NCBI GenBank assembly: GCA_000961725.1
Contig: LADS01000004.1
Coordinates: 340,492-404,491 of the forward strand
Direction: 5' to 3'
DNA from: Desulfobulbaceae bacterium BRH_c16a
Lineage (GTDB): Bacteria; Desulfobacterota; Desulfobulbia; Desulfobulbales; Desulfocapsaceae
Length of the DNA: 64,000 bases
Both the position numbers and the translations under genes were made by a program. The notes beneath the pieces are model-generated. The model saw nothing but the letters and a program-made list of their open reading frames with translations, had not been told where the DNA came from and ran no database searches. Of the stretch, positions 26,298 to 35,478 are shown piece by piece. The first letter of the stretch is position 1; each line of letters starts with the position of its first letter.

Positions 26298-29200
26298 ATG
26301 AAAAAAGAAAACGGCATCGGCCATATCCCTTCGTTGTCACTCTTGCTCTTTGGTGTTTTTCTGCTGCAGCTGGTTGGCGGCACCCCTGCGCTGGCCGCAG
26401 AAAAACCTCTGAAGATAGGGGTGCTCGTCACAAGAGGAATCGAGCACTGCCTGAAGAGCTGGGGGCCGACCGCAGACTATCTGACCGACAAGATTCCCGG
26501 CTTTACTTTTATCATCGTTCCTCTGCCGCACGATCGCATCGCATCCACCGTCGACGAAGCCAAGGTCGACTTTATTCTGACCAATTCTTCATATTATGTA
26601 GAGCTGGAAGAAGGGTATGGCATCAACAGAATTGCGACCCTGAAGGAGTTGCGATCAGGACGGACCTATTCCAAATACGGCAGCGTCATCTTCTGCCGAA
26701 AAGCAAGGTCAGACATCCGAAGACTCCGCGATCTTAAAGGGAAATCCTTTATGGGAGTGTCGGAGGGATCGCTCGGCGGCTGGCTTATGGCCTGGCGGGA
26801 ATTGCAGGAAGCCGGCGTCAACCCGAGGCGAGATTTCTCGGATCTCAGATTCGGCCAAACCCATGACGAGGTTGTCTACGCCGTCCGCGACGGTCTGGTC
26901 GATGCCGGCTCGGTACGGACCAATACCCTGGAAGTTTTGCAGGCCGAAGGGAAAATCAAGCTGGACGACTTTTACGTTTTCCCCCGGCTGCATAACCCGG
27001 AGATGGAGACCCCTTATCTTTGCTCCACCCGGGAATACCCCGACTGGCCGATGGCCAAGGTGAAAGAGACTCCCGACGACCTGGCGGAAAAGGTTGCCGT
27101 GGCGCTGTTGCAGATGCAGGTCGACTCACCGGCCGCCCGGGCTGCCGAATGTGCCGGCTGGACGATTCCCGCCAATTATCAGCCGGTCATGGAGCTTATG
27201 ATGGATCTGCGGGTAGGGCCTTACAAGGATATGGGTAAAGTCACATTCAAGGACATTCTACAGAATTATGCCCCTTGGCTGGTAGTCGCTTTTCTCATGT
27301 TTTGTACCCATGCCTTCTTTACCGCTCTGGTAATGAAGCTCAATCGCCGGATCAAGGCCTCGCATCTGTCGCTGCTGACCGAGATGGAACTGCATCGCAA
27401 GACCGACAAGGAACTGGAACAGGCCAAACAGCAGGCCGAGGCGGCGACTCTCGCCAAAAGTCAGTTCCTGGCCAACATGAGCCACGAAATCCGCACGCCG
27501 ATGAACGGCATTATCGCCGCGACCGACCTGGCCATGGCTGAGGCAGTGTCACCGGAAGTCGAACATTATCTGCACATAGTTCAGAATTCCTCCTATGCAC
27601 TTCTCGGGATCATCAATGACATCCTCGATTTTTCCAAAATTGAAGCGGGACAGCTGGAGTTGAAGGAAAGAATCTTCCGGCTCGACGAAATGTTCGACCG
27701 GGTAATGGACGTCTTCGTCAATCAGGCGGCTGAAAAGAACATCGAACTGCTGGTCGATATCGATCTCGATACGCCGCGCATCCTGCTTGGCGATTCTCTG
27801 CGTCTGCAGCAGATACTGACCAATTTGATCAGCAATTCGATGAAATTCACCGCCGCAGGCGGCATCATCCTGGTCAGTGTCCGGGCCGCCTCCAATACCG
27901 CGGATGGCCCGACCGGCGAACAGGTGGAGCTGGCCTTTGCCGTCAAAGACACCGGCACCGGAATCGATCCCGCCTATCTGCCGTATCTTTTCGAGCCCTT
28001 CACCCAGGGAGACTCCTCCTCGACCAGAAAACATGAAGGCACCGGTCTTGGCCTGTCTATCTGTAAAAAATTCGTGACGATGATGCAGGGCGCTATCCGG
28101 GTTGACAGCGCTGTCGGTCAAGGCTCGACCTTTGCATTTACCATACGGCTGGTCAAAGCAGGAACGGCGATGCAATCCAGATATGTTTTTCCGGCGGACA
28201 TCAGAGGGTTGAACGTCCTGGTCGTCGATGACTGCGCCGACAGCCGGGACATTATGGCCAAGATGCTCCATGCTTTTGGTTTTAGAGTGCAGACGCTGTC
28301 GTCCGGCGCGGAAGCAGTCGACAGGCTGGGCAGTAAAGAACAGGCAAAAACCCCTGTCGAACTGATTTTAATGGATGGGAAAATGGCCGGTATGGACGGC
28401 ATTGAAGCGTCGCGAAGAATCAGGGAAGACCTCCGCCTCTCCCTGCCGATTATCATGATGACCGCCTTTGCCAGGGAAATACATAAATCTGAGGCGGAAA
28501 AGGTCGGCACAAACGGCTTTCTGACCAAACCCATTTTTCAGTCGACCCTGTTCGATGCGATCATGGATGCTTTCGGCAAAGAGGGGCTGCGCAAGGGCGA
28601 CGCAAAGGGCGATTTCACCACCAGGGCCTCCATGTACAAAAAGCACCTGGAGGGATGCCGGATCCTGGTGGCGGAAGATAATCTTACCAACCAGCAGGTG
28701 GCCCAGGGAATTCTGGGCGGGGCCGGGATTCAGGTCACGATTGTAGCCAACGGTGAAGAAGCTGTCGAGGCAGTGAGGACACAACGCTTCGATGCGGTAC
28801 TGATGGATATCCAGATGCCGAAAATGAACGGCTACGAGGCGACCGGACGGATCAGGAGTCTGCCTGGTTGCGATTCCCTGCCGATAATTGCGATGACCGC
28901 CCATGCCATGAAGGGCGATGAGGAAAAGTGTCTGGAGGCGGGCATGGATGGATATGTGGCCAAACCGATCAATCAGGACCGCCTTTTCTACACCCTCTGG
29001 CGTCGCCTGCGAAACCGCTTCAATGCCTGCGATTACAGCCTTGCTGCGGGACCTCCCGATGCAAAGCACCTGCCGGCATTGTCAGAGGATGAACCTTTTG
29101 AATCAATCACCGGGGAGCATGATGAGATGCTCGCTTTCCATCTTCCCGGAGTCGATGTGGGTACCGTGCTGCAGTCGACCGGGCTCGACTGGCGAACCTT

Positions 29201-29747
29201 TCAGGACATCCTGACCGGATTCTTCAAAGATAACCGGCTCACCGTCAACAAGCTCGAACAGGCGCTTGCCGCAGACGACCGTGAAGCCCTTCTCCACCTG
29301 GCCCACAGCCTCAAAGGCAGTGCCGCCAACATCGGCGCGGGGGAGCTGCGCGAGGCCGCGGACGATCTGGAACGGGGATGCCATGAGCATCTGCCGACGG
29401 AGACCATCGCTGTTCTCTGCCGGGAGTTGCAGCAGGAACTGACCAGGTTGCTGACGTTGTTTGAGCAGATGGCCAAAGATGCCGAGGAGCATAACAATAC
29501 CGCCGACTCATCGGCGACCGATAAAGAACTGGCGATACTGCTCGCCGGCCTTGACGAAGCCATTGATCGCGCCGATCCCGAAGAAATCAAAACAAAAACG
29601 GCAGAGGCCATTAACCGGCTCGCCGGTCGTAAAATAGTCGAACCGTTGGTGCTCAAGAACCTCGAAACCGAAACCAGCCGCTACGATTACGATCACGCCA
29701 AGAAGACAATACAGTATCTCCGCGACTCTGTAGGAGGGGGCCAATGA
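26298..29747 (+). CDS. PhnD-type periplasmic sensor hybrid kinase with two receivers and HPt
   Basis: 1149 aa. Signal peptide (about 10-33), then a phosphonate-binding-protein (PhnD/TtrS-like) domain (about 38-290; KIGVLVTRGIEHCLKSWGP, DFILTNSSYYVELEE). Then a membrane segment (about 330), HisKA with SHEIRTPMNG (phospho-His about 396), HATPase (KDTGTGIDPAY, GTGLGLSICK), receiver 1 (VLVVDDCAD, Asp about 692 in LMDGKMAG), receiver 2 (ILVAEDNLTNQQ, Asp in LMDIQMPKMNG) and HPt (HSLKGSAANIG, His about 1003). A full internal phosphorelay. Its stop overlaps the HD-GYP gene by 4 bases (ATGA), making that protein the probable target. Ligand unknown; family relatives sense tetrathionate, sulfur or phosphonate-like compounds. 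Confidence 0.92.
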   Translation: MKKENGIGHIPSLSLLLFGVFLLQLVGGTPALAAEKPLKIGVLVTRGIEHCLKSWGPTADYLTDKIPGFTFIIVPLPHDRIASTVDEAKVDFILTNSSYYVELEEGYGINRIATLKELRSGRTYSKYGSVIFCRKARSDIRRLRDLKGKSFMGVSEGSLGGWLMAWRELQEAGVNPRRDFSDLRFGQTHDEVVYAVRDGLVDAGSVRTNTLEVLQAEGKIKLDDFYVFPRLHNPEMETPYLCSTREYPDWPMAKVKETPDDLAEKVAVALLQMQVDSPAARAAECAGWTIPANYQPVMELMMDLRVGPYKDMGKVTFKDILQNYAPWLVVAFLMFCTHAFFTALVMKLNRRIKASHLSLLTEMELHRKTDKELEQAKQQAEAATLAKSQFLANMSHEIRTPMNGIIAATDLAMAEAVSPEVEHYLHIVQNSSYALLGIINDILDFSKIEAGQLELKERIFRLDEMFDRVMDVFVNQAAEKNIELLVDIDLDTPRILLGDSLRLQQILTNLISNSMKFTAAGGIILVSVRAASNTADGPTGEQVELAFAVKDTGTGIDPAYLPYLFEPFTQGDSSSTRKHEGTGLGLSICKKFVTMMQGAIRVDSAVGQGSTFAFTIRLVKAGTAMQSRYVFPADIRGLNVLVVDDCADSRDIMAKMLHAFGFRVQTLSSGAEAVDRLGSKEQAKTPVELILMDGKMAGMDGIEASRRIREDLRLSLPIIMMTAFAREIHKSEAEKVGTNGFLTKPIFQSTLFDAIMDAFGKEGLRKGDAKGDFTTRASMYKKHLEGCRILVAEDNLTNQQVAQGILGGAGIQVTIVANGEEAVEAVRTQRFDAVLMDIQMPKMNGYEATGRIRSLPGCDSLPIIAMTAHAMKGDEEKCLEAGMDGYVAKPINQDRLFYTLWRRLRNRFNACDYSLAAGPPDAKHLPALSEDEPFESITGEHDEMLAFHLPGVDVGTVLQSTGLDWRTFQDILTGFFKDNRLTVNKLEQALAADDREALLHLAHSLKGSAANIGAGELREAADDLERGCHEHLPTETIAVLCRELQQELTRLLTLFEQMAKDAEEHNNTADSSATDKELAILLAGLDEAIDRADPEEIKTKTAEAINRLAGRKIVEPLVLKNLETETSRYDYDHAKKTIQYLRDSVGGGQ

Positions 29748-30865
29748 ACGAAACTCGATCTCTCGTCCTGATCGTTGACGATAATGCGACGAATATCGAC
29801 CTGCTGGTCAATACCTTGAAAGAAGAGTACCGGCTGGGCATCAGCAAAAAGGGCAGCATGGCCCTTGAATATGCCGAAAAATATCATCCGGACCTCATCC
29901 TGCTCGATATTATGATGCCGGAAATGGACGGCTACGAGGTCTGCAGCAGACTGAAGAACAATCCTGCCACCCGGTCGATCCCCGTTATCTTTATTACCGC
30001 CATGAGCGAGACGGTCAACAAGACCAAAGGATTTACCCTGGGGGCGGTGGATTATATCACCAAACCGTTTCACGCCGCAGAGGTTAAAGCCAGAGTGCAG
30101 ACCCATCTGGCCCTGGCGACAATGAAATCCCAGCTCCGTTCGCAGAATGTCCTGCTGGAACAGATGGTGGCAAAGAAGACCTTGCAGATTCAGGAAATGC
30201 TCGACGGCATTATCTCCAGCATGGCTCTGATGGTTGAAATTCGTGATCCGTATACAGCCGGACACCAGCAGCGTGTGGCCCAGCTGGCCTGCGCCATTGC
30301 CTCGAGAATGGGCTTATCGCAAAAAATAATCGAGGGGATCCGCATCGCCGGAATTTTGCATGATGTCGGCAAAATCCGAGTTCCGGTTTCCATCCTGAAC
30401 AGAACCGGACAGCTTCTCGACGCCGAGATGGATGTCATCAAAATACACCCGCAGATAAGCTACGAAATCCTCAAGGGGATCCCCTTCCCCTGGCCCTGTG
30501 CCCGGATGGTCCTGCAGCATCATGAACGGTTGGACGGATCCGGCTACCCCTTCGGGATTCGCGGCGATGAGATCCTCCTCGAGTCGAGGATCCTGGCGGT
30601 AGCCGACGTCACCGAAGCAAAAAGCTCCTTTAGACCCTATCGCCCCGCTCTCGGGGTCGAGGCGGCGCTGGCCGAACTGCGCGAATATCGCGGAGTATGG
30701 TACGATATCGATGCAGTCGATACCTGTCTTGCAATTTTTGCCGAAGGTGAATTTCAGTTTGACCACTGTGAGCAACAACTGCCCCATCACCTACTCGGAA
30801 ATCCGGTTATTCCAAGAACCGGAAACACCTTGCCGGCCCCCCCTCTGCCGGTGGCCCACAAGTAA
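29744..30865 (+). CDS. Response regulator with HD-GYP c-di-GMP phosphodiesterase domain
   Basis: 373 aa. Receiver (1-120; LIVDDNATNIDLL, phospho-Asp about 58 in LLDIMMPEMDG, Lys in ITKPFH), short helix, then HD-GYP (about 150-340). The metal-site HD is in GILHDVGKIRVP, with HHERLDGSGYPFG (the GYP motif intact) and ILAVADVTEAKSSFRPYRPALG. These proteins degrade c-di-GMP when the receiver is phosphorylated. Four-base overlap with the upstream PhnD hybrid kinase marks it as that kinase's output. Followed by a GC hairpin (30876-30892). Confidence 0.94.
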   Translation: MNETRSLVLIVDDNATNIDLLVNTLKEEYRLGISKKGSMALEYAEKYHPDLILLDIMMPEMDGYEVCSRLKNNPATRSIPVIFITAMSETVNKTKGFTLGAVDYITKPFHAAEVKARVQTHLALATMKSQLRSQNVLLEQMVAKKTLQIQEMLDGIISSMALMVEIRDPYTAGHQQRVAQLACAIASRMGLSQKIIEGIRIAGILHDVGKIRVPVSILNRTGQLLDAEMDVIKIHPQISYEILKGIPFPWPCARMVLQHHERLDGSGYPFGIRGDEILLESRILAVADVTEAKSSFRPYRPALGVEAALAELREYRGVWYDIDAVDTCLAIFAEGEFQFDHCEQQLPHHLLGNPVIPRTGNTLPAPPLPVAHK

Positions 30866-30875
30866 CACAACTAAT

Positions 30876-30892
30876 GCGGGCAGAAAGCCCGC
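30876..30892 (+). terminator. Hairpin after the PhnD kinase/HD-GYP operon
   Basis: GCGGGC and GCCCGC with AGAAA loop, 10 bases after the HD-GYP stop. No clear U-run follows, so it may be a 3'-end stabiliser or part of the adjacent repeat C. Confidence 0.5.
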
Positions 30893-30925
30893 AACCCAAG
30901 GGTTATAATCCCCTCCCACAGCAGA

Positions 30926-31023
30926 GGGGATAAGTGCCTTGGTGGTGTTTTGGTCACCTATGTTTTTCCAAACTCATTTTCTTGTTTTTTATGACAAGCT
31001 TTTAAGGAGTAAGGCACTAAAAA
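30926..31023 (+). repeat. Dispersed palindromic repeat, copy C (with compensatory change)
   Basis: GGGGATAAGTGCCTT is answered 70 bases later by AGTAAGGCACTAAA. Compared with copies A and B, the stem has changed from GTACCTT/AAGGTAC to GTGCCTT/AAGGCAC, so both arms changed together. The centre is AT-rich and unrelated. A CCCCTC/GAGGGG pair lies immediately upstream, in the position of the C-run/G-run of copy A. Confidence 0.65.
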
Positions 31024-31103
31024 CCAGGCCGGCCGAAAACGACTCGGGGAGTGCTGCAACCGGCCTGTTCGCAGGCGAAGGGTCCTTTGTCGACAGATCT
31101 GCG

Positions 31104-31550
31104 CTACTGCTTTTTGAAGGGATTCATGATCAAAACCGGACAAGGAGAACGTTTCAGGACGCGCTCCGCCACACTGCCAAGGAGAATTTTTTCCAATCCC
31201 TTGGCGCCATGGGTGCTGATGACAATCAAGTCTGAATTATTTTCTTTGGCAATCTCGATAATCTGCTCTACCGGCTCACCGGGCACCACCTGTCCGGTAC
31301 ATCCCGGGCAGAGACTCTGGTTGTCCTGAACCAGATTGGCCATTCTCTCTTTTGAAGCGATATAGATCTTATCCCGGTATTCCGCTGCAAAAGGAACGCC
31401 TATCATTGCATCGCCGGGATAGGGCGCAACCACATGGACAAAATGAATGGTCGCGCCCAGTTTTTTAGCCACATACCCTGCGTACGTCACAAGCTTATCG
31501 GTATTTTCTGAAAAATCGACAGGAACAACAATTTTTTCAATTGCCTTCAT
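31104..31550 (-). CDS. Universal stress protein UspA family
   Basis: 148 aa, normal for a single-domain Usp. It starts KIVVPVDFSENTDKL and ends with the ATP-binding signature THGAKGLEKILLGSVAERV followed by CPVLI, so it is an ATP-binding type. The start follows a very strong AAGGAGGAGG. It lies 100 bases downstream of the GlcF-like gene in the same direction and may be partly co-transcribed with it. It likely supports survival in energy or redox stress; the exact role is not known from sequence. Confidence 0.93.
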   Translation of the reverse strand: MKAIEKIVVPVDFSENTDKLVTYAGYVAKKLGATIHFVHVVAPYPGDAMIGVPFAAEYRDKIYIASKERMANLVQDNQSLCPGCTGQVVPGEPVEQIIEIAKENNSDLIVISTHGAKGLEKILLGSVAERVLKRSPCPVLIMNPFKKQ

Positions 31551-31650
31551 TTTTCCTCCTCCTTATCAGAGAGCCAACTACCCGAGCACAATGACCGCGA
31601 CACTCCTTCCGCAGCCGGATCCGCCGCTCGCCTTCTTCATGGACCTGACA

Positions 31651-32943
31651 TTATCTTAACATAGATCGGGCCAACAGCTCAAGGATATGAACCGCCTTCA
31701 CCTTCATCCCGGCATGATTAACGATATCCTGCAACTGCATGATGCAGCCGGGACAGGCCGTGGCGATCTGACTTGCGCCGCTCTCCCTCAGCCCCGGCAC
31801 CTTTTTCGCACCGATCGCCTTGCTGCATTCATAGTGGGTGACCGAGAAGGTCCCGCCCAGACCGCAGCAGGAGGAGGCATGCTCCATCTCGACAAAATCG
31901 ACGTTGGGCAGGGCCTTCAGCAGCTCGCGCGGCTCTCTGGTTATCCCCTGGGTTTTCAGGTGGCAGGGATCGTGATAGGTGACCTTCGTCCGTTCCGGCC
32001 ATTTCTCCATTGCGGCCAGGTCTTGAAAAAGACCGGCATTTTTCAGAAAAACGCTGAAATCGACGACCTTGCCGGTAAAATCGCCGAAATCCGTTTTCAT
32101 TGTCTTGTAGTATTCGCCTATCCCGCCGTTACAGGAACCGCAGGCGGTGACGATGTGCTGCACCGCCCGCTTGCCGAAGGCCGTAACATTGGCCTCGGCC
32201 AACTCCCCGACCAGTCCGCCGTTTCCCGAAGAAAGGGCCGGGATGCCGCAGCACTGCTGGCCTCTTGGAATAAAGACGGAATAGCCCATCCGGCGAAGGA
32301 TGGTCACCATATGCTCACCTATCTCCGGATAGACATAGGTGATGGCGCAGCCGGCAAAAAATCCGACCACCGGTTTATCGGCACTCCCCTGATAAAACTC
32401 CTTCACCCGATCGAAGAGATTGCGGAACGGGATTTTCGGAAAAGTCCTGTCCGGCATGACCGACATTGGAAACCGTAACCGCAGGCCGCTTGCTTCCGGC
32501 ACCTTTTTTAAAACCACAGGGGAAAATATCGCCCCGCCTTTACCGAACGTCTTCATCAGGGCCGGCGAACCGAGAAGGGTCGATACTCCTTTACCCAGCA
32601 ATGACAGCCCGCCATTATCGGTAATCTGCCGGCGGATGGCCCCGACAATCTCGTTGGTCGGCACCTTGCCCGGGCATTTGCCGACGCAGGAACCGCACAT
32701 CAGACACATGCCGATATCCTCCTGCAGCCTTTTTTCCAGATCGACCTCGCCGCCCAGGAGCGCTGCGGCGAGAGCTATCTTGCCGCGGGCTACCGCCCCT
32801 TCCCTCCTGCTCGCCAGGTAGGCCGGGCAATGGGCCTGGCAGACGCCGCACTTGACGCATTCGCCGATGACCTTTTCATAATCTTTGAGATTCTTGTTCT
32901 TGTCCATTACAACGTCGGAATTCGGTTTTGGCGGGGCAGTCAT
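31651..32943 (-). CDS. glcF: Fe-S subunit of glycolate/D-lactate dehydrogenase (GlcF-like)
   Basis: 430 aa. Two [4Fe-4S] motifs of the CxxCxxCxxxCP type (CVKCGVCQAHCP and CLMCGSCVGKCP) are followed by two CCG domains (CCGIPALSSG and CCGLGGTFSV), each with cysteines near GSC and DPCH. It takes electrons from the FAD subunit and passes them to the membrane quinone or to another carrier. The start overlaps the glcD-like gene by 4 bases, so the subunits are made together. Glycolate and D-lactate enzymes of this pattern cannot be told apart by sequence; in sulfate reducers D-lactate is a common substrate. Confidence 0.9.
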   Translation of the reverse strand: MTAPPKPNSDVVMDKNKNLKDYEKVIGECVKCGVCQAHCPAYLASRREGAVARGKIALAAALLGGEVDLEKRLQEDIGMCLMCGSCVGKCPGKVPTNEIVGAIRRQITDNGGLSLLGKGVSTLLGSPALMKTFGKGGAIFSPVVLKKVPEASGLRLRFPMSVMPDRTFPKIPFRNLFDRVKEFYQGSADKPVVGFFAGCAITYVYPEIGEHMVTILRRMGYSVFIPRGQQCCGIPALSSGNGGLVGELAEANVTAFGKRAVQHIVTACGSCNGGIGEYYKTMKTDFGDFTGKVVDFSVFLKNAGLFQDLAAMEKWPERTKVTYHDPCHLKTQGITREPRELLKALPNVDFVEMEHASSCCGLGGTFSVTHYECSKAIGAKKVPGLRESGASQIATACPGCIMQLQDIVNHAGMKVKAVHILELLARSMLR

Positions 32944-34325
32944 GGGTAGCTTTCCAGAAAAATCTTGCCGGGATTGAGGATATTGTTCGGATCGAAGGCA
33001 TGTTTGATCCGCTGCATGTACGTAATGGTAGCGACATCGAGTTCCATATCCAGGTATTTCGCCTTGGCGGTGCCGATGCCGTGTTCTCCGGAAATCGAGC
33101 CGCGCAGGCCGACCGCAGCGAGAAACACCTCGTCCAGCACCTTCTCGATCTTCTCCTTCATCCCATGCTCTTTCAGATCTACCATAATGTTGACATGAAT
33201 ATTGCCGTCGCCGGCATGGCCGAAGTTGACGATCGGCACCTGATACTCTGCCGAGATCTTTTCCAGCGCCCGGATCATATCCGGCACTTTGGACCTGGGG
33301 ACGACGATATCCTCGTTGAATTTATCCGGATTGACCTTACGCAGGCTGGGACTGACAATCCGTCGTACCTGCCATATTTCCTCGGATTCATCATGGGTTG
33401 CGGCAATCCTGGTGGAGAGTATGCCGAAAGGCCGAATAATCTCCATGATCCGCTCAACCTGGGGATCAAGCATGGCAAGATCGCCGTCCACTTCAATGAT
33501 CAGGAGAGCCCGGCAGGTATCGGGTAGAAAAATAGTGCTTGCCCCGCGGATACAATCGATGGTGGCGGCATCCAGGAATTCGAGGGTGGTCGGAATAATT
33601 TTAGCCCCGATAATCGCCGAGACCGATCTGGCCGCCCCTTCGATTGTTTCAAACTGCACCAGCATGGTCTTTTTGCCGGCCGGTTTCGGCAGAAGTTTGA
33701 GGATAATCCCGGTGACGATGCCAAGCGTACCTTCCGATCCGACGAAGAGCTTGGTCAGATCATAGCCGACCACGTTTTTCAGGGTCCTGCCGCCGGTCCT
33801 GATGATATCCCCGGTGGCAGTGACCACCGTAAGACCCAGCACATAATCCTTGGTCACGCCGTATTTCAAACATCGCGGCCCACCGGCGCATTCCGCGACA
33901 TTGCCGCCGAGCGTGCTGAAATCCTTGGAAGCCGGGTCGGGCGGATAGAACAGCCCCACTTTCTCCACCTGCCGCTGCAATTCGCCGGTCACCACCCCCG
34001 GTTCGACCTCGGCGGTGAGATTTTCGGCATCGATCTCGAGAATTCTGTCCATCCGCGTCAACACCAGGACGATTCCACCACGTACCGGCAGAGTCCCGCC
34101 GGTGAAGCCGCTGCCCGCCCCGCGCGGCAGCACCGGGATTTTGCGGCGATTGGCAAGTCGGACTACCCTGCTCACTTCCTCGGTGGTGCCGGCATACACG
34201 ACCACATCCGGCAGATACCGCTGCTGGGTGGCGTCATAGGAATGGGTAATCTTATCGACCGGCGCAGTGGATACATTCTCCACCCCTACGATCTCTTCAA
34301 GTTCCTTAACGACCTGTTCATCCAT
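32940..34325 (-). CDS. glcD: FAD-linked glycolate/D-lactate dehydrogenase subunit (GlcD-like)
   Basis: 461 aa of the PCMH-FAD family. The FAD-binding stretch is PVLPRGAGSGFTGGTLP, then GLFYPPDPAS, TLGGNVAECAGG and LFVGSEGTLGIVT. The C-terminal domain has NFGHAGDGNIHVN and ISGEHGIGTAKAKYL. It oxidises a 2-hydroxy acid (glycolate or D-lactate) to the 2-oxo acid. Length and motif order are normal. It is coupled by ATGA overlap to the Fe-S subunit. No permease is adjacent. Confidence 0.92.
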   Translation of the reverse strand: MDEQVVKELEEIVGVENVSTAPVDKITHSYDATQQRYLPDVVVYAGTTEEVSRVVRLANRRKIPVLPRGAGSGFTGGTLPVRGGIVLVLTRMDRILEIDAENLTAEVEPGVVTGELQRQVEKVGLFYPPDPASKDFSTLGGNVAECAGGPRCLKYGVTKDYVLGLTVVTATGDIIRTGGRTLKNVVGYDLTKLFVGSEGTLGIVTGIILKLLPKPAGKKTMLVQFETIEGAARSVSAIIGAKIIPTTLEFLDAATIDCIRGASTIFLPDTCRALLIIEVDGDLAMLDPQVERIMEIIRPFGILSTRIAATHDESEEIWQVRRIVSPSLRKVNPDKFNEDIVVPRSKVPDMIRALEKISAEYQVPIVNFGHAGDGNIHVNIMVDLKEHGMKEKIEKVLDEVFLAAVGLRGSISGEHGIGTAKAKYLDMELDVATITYMQRIKHAFDPNNILNPGKIFLESYP

Positions 34326-34408
34326 TACCGCATCTGTCCTTTACGAAATATCAAACTGCTGTTCCGAGAAAACTGCACGTATCCTGAGTTGGCTTTGACA
34401 GGACCGAA

Positions 34409-35308
34409 TTACCCGTCGCCGCCGTGTCTCCCCCGATAGAGCTCGACGTATCGACTCATAATCCATCCCCTTGTGCCATCGGGAGAATCGATAAAGTACC
34501 AGTTCTGCTTTTTGCCGCGTACCGGAACGATATCGTCGAGATAAAGCTGCGTAACGATGTCATAGCCTGTCCCGGGCCCCGAGCGGACATTGAGAACATC
34601 GACCTGCACCCGGACTTCTTCGCCAATTGCAACATCGGCAACATCGGCATCGCGATACACGTAGACCGGTCTTTCAATGACAATATAGCCTCCGTCATCC
34701 TGCCGATAATAGTCGTCATCACAGACATAATAACTGTATCCCCGGGTGTAGAGCGTCGAGCAGCCATCCGGCAGGACCCGGATTCGCGCGCCGACCGGGG
34801 CAGGCACGACCACATATTCATCGCGATGCTGCCGATAATAGGTGCCGGAATGGTAAAAAAACGGCACCCCGGTAATATAAAAAGAAAAGGCATCGGCAGG
34901 AGGCCGTCTGTATGTGTAAGATCTTGGATACTCGTAGGATTTGTATTTATATTTATGCTTTCTGTACTCCTTGTCCCGCCTTCCCGCGTCATCTCTGCCG
35001 GATTGCCAGCCGTATTGCTGACCGTAATTCGGCGGCTTTGTCTGGTATTCTTTTGGCCGATGCCTGCTCTCTTCATCTTTGGGTCTGTTGCCCTCCAGGG
35101 GAACAAATACTCCTCCCGGCGGAAGAGTCGGCGGGATCACCGTCCCGCTCGGAAAGCGTTGACCGCCTTCGGACGGCGGATCGAAAACGCGTTTCTGCCG
35201 CAGTCCCTCCCGGACGTCGGAAGACACGGCGAATGGTGCTGAACACAGCAAACTGCCGGCCAGGACCAGGAGCCCCGCTGCCCTTATCAATACAGCTGAT
35301 TTTTTCAT
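34409..35308 (-). CDS. Exported SH3-domain envelope protein
   Basis: 299 aa from ATG 35308 (AAGGA upstream). Signal peptide (VLIRAAGLLVLAGSLLCSAPFAVS), a Pro/Gly/Arg/Tyr-rich low-complexity region (about 40-135), a segment with SFYITGVPFFYHSGTYY and VVPAPVGARIRVLP that resembles DUF6515-type proteins, and a C-terminal bacterial SH3 domain (LNVRSGPGTGYDIVTQLYL, GWIMSRYVEL). Likely periplasmic or cell-wall binding. It precedes glcDF by 83 bases on the same strand, but a functional link is not evident. Confidence 0.8.
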   Translation of the reverse strand: MKKSAVLIRAAGLLVLAGSLLCSAPFAVSSDVREGLRQKRVFDPPSEGGQRFPSGTVIPPTLPPGGVFVPLEGNRPKDEESRHRPKEYQTKPPNYGQQYGWQSGRDDAGRRDKEYRKHKYKYKSYEYPRSYTYRRPPADAFSFYITGVPFFYHSGTYYRQHRDEYVVVPAPVGARIRVLPDGCSTLYTRGYSYYVCDDDYYRQDDGGYIVIERPVYVYRDADVADVAIGEEVRVQVDVLNVRSGPGTGYDIVTQLYLDDIVPVRGKKQNWYFIDSPDGTRGWIMSRYVELYRGRHGGDG

Positions 35309-35478
35309 CAAAATGTTCCTTATGGCGGACTAATCATAACAGCTGCTCAACATACCCGCCTTTCTCTTCTCAGCTTCACGCAGGGGATCATTCAGCAGAG
35401 TTTGACATATTTTAATCATTCACCTACAATCAATACAGTCAAACCGCCAACCTTTTTAAATTAAACATAATCGGATAA

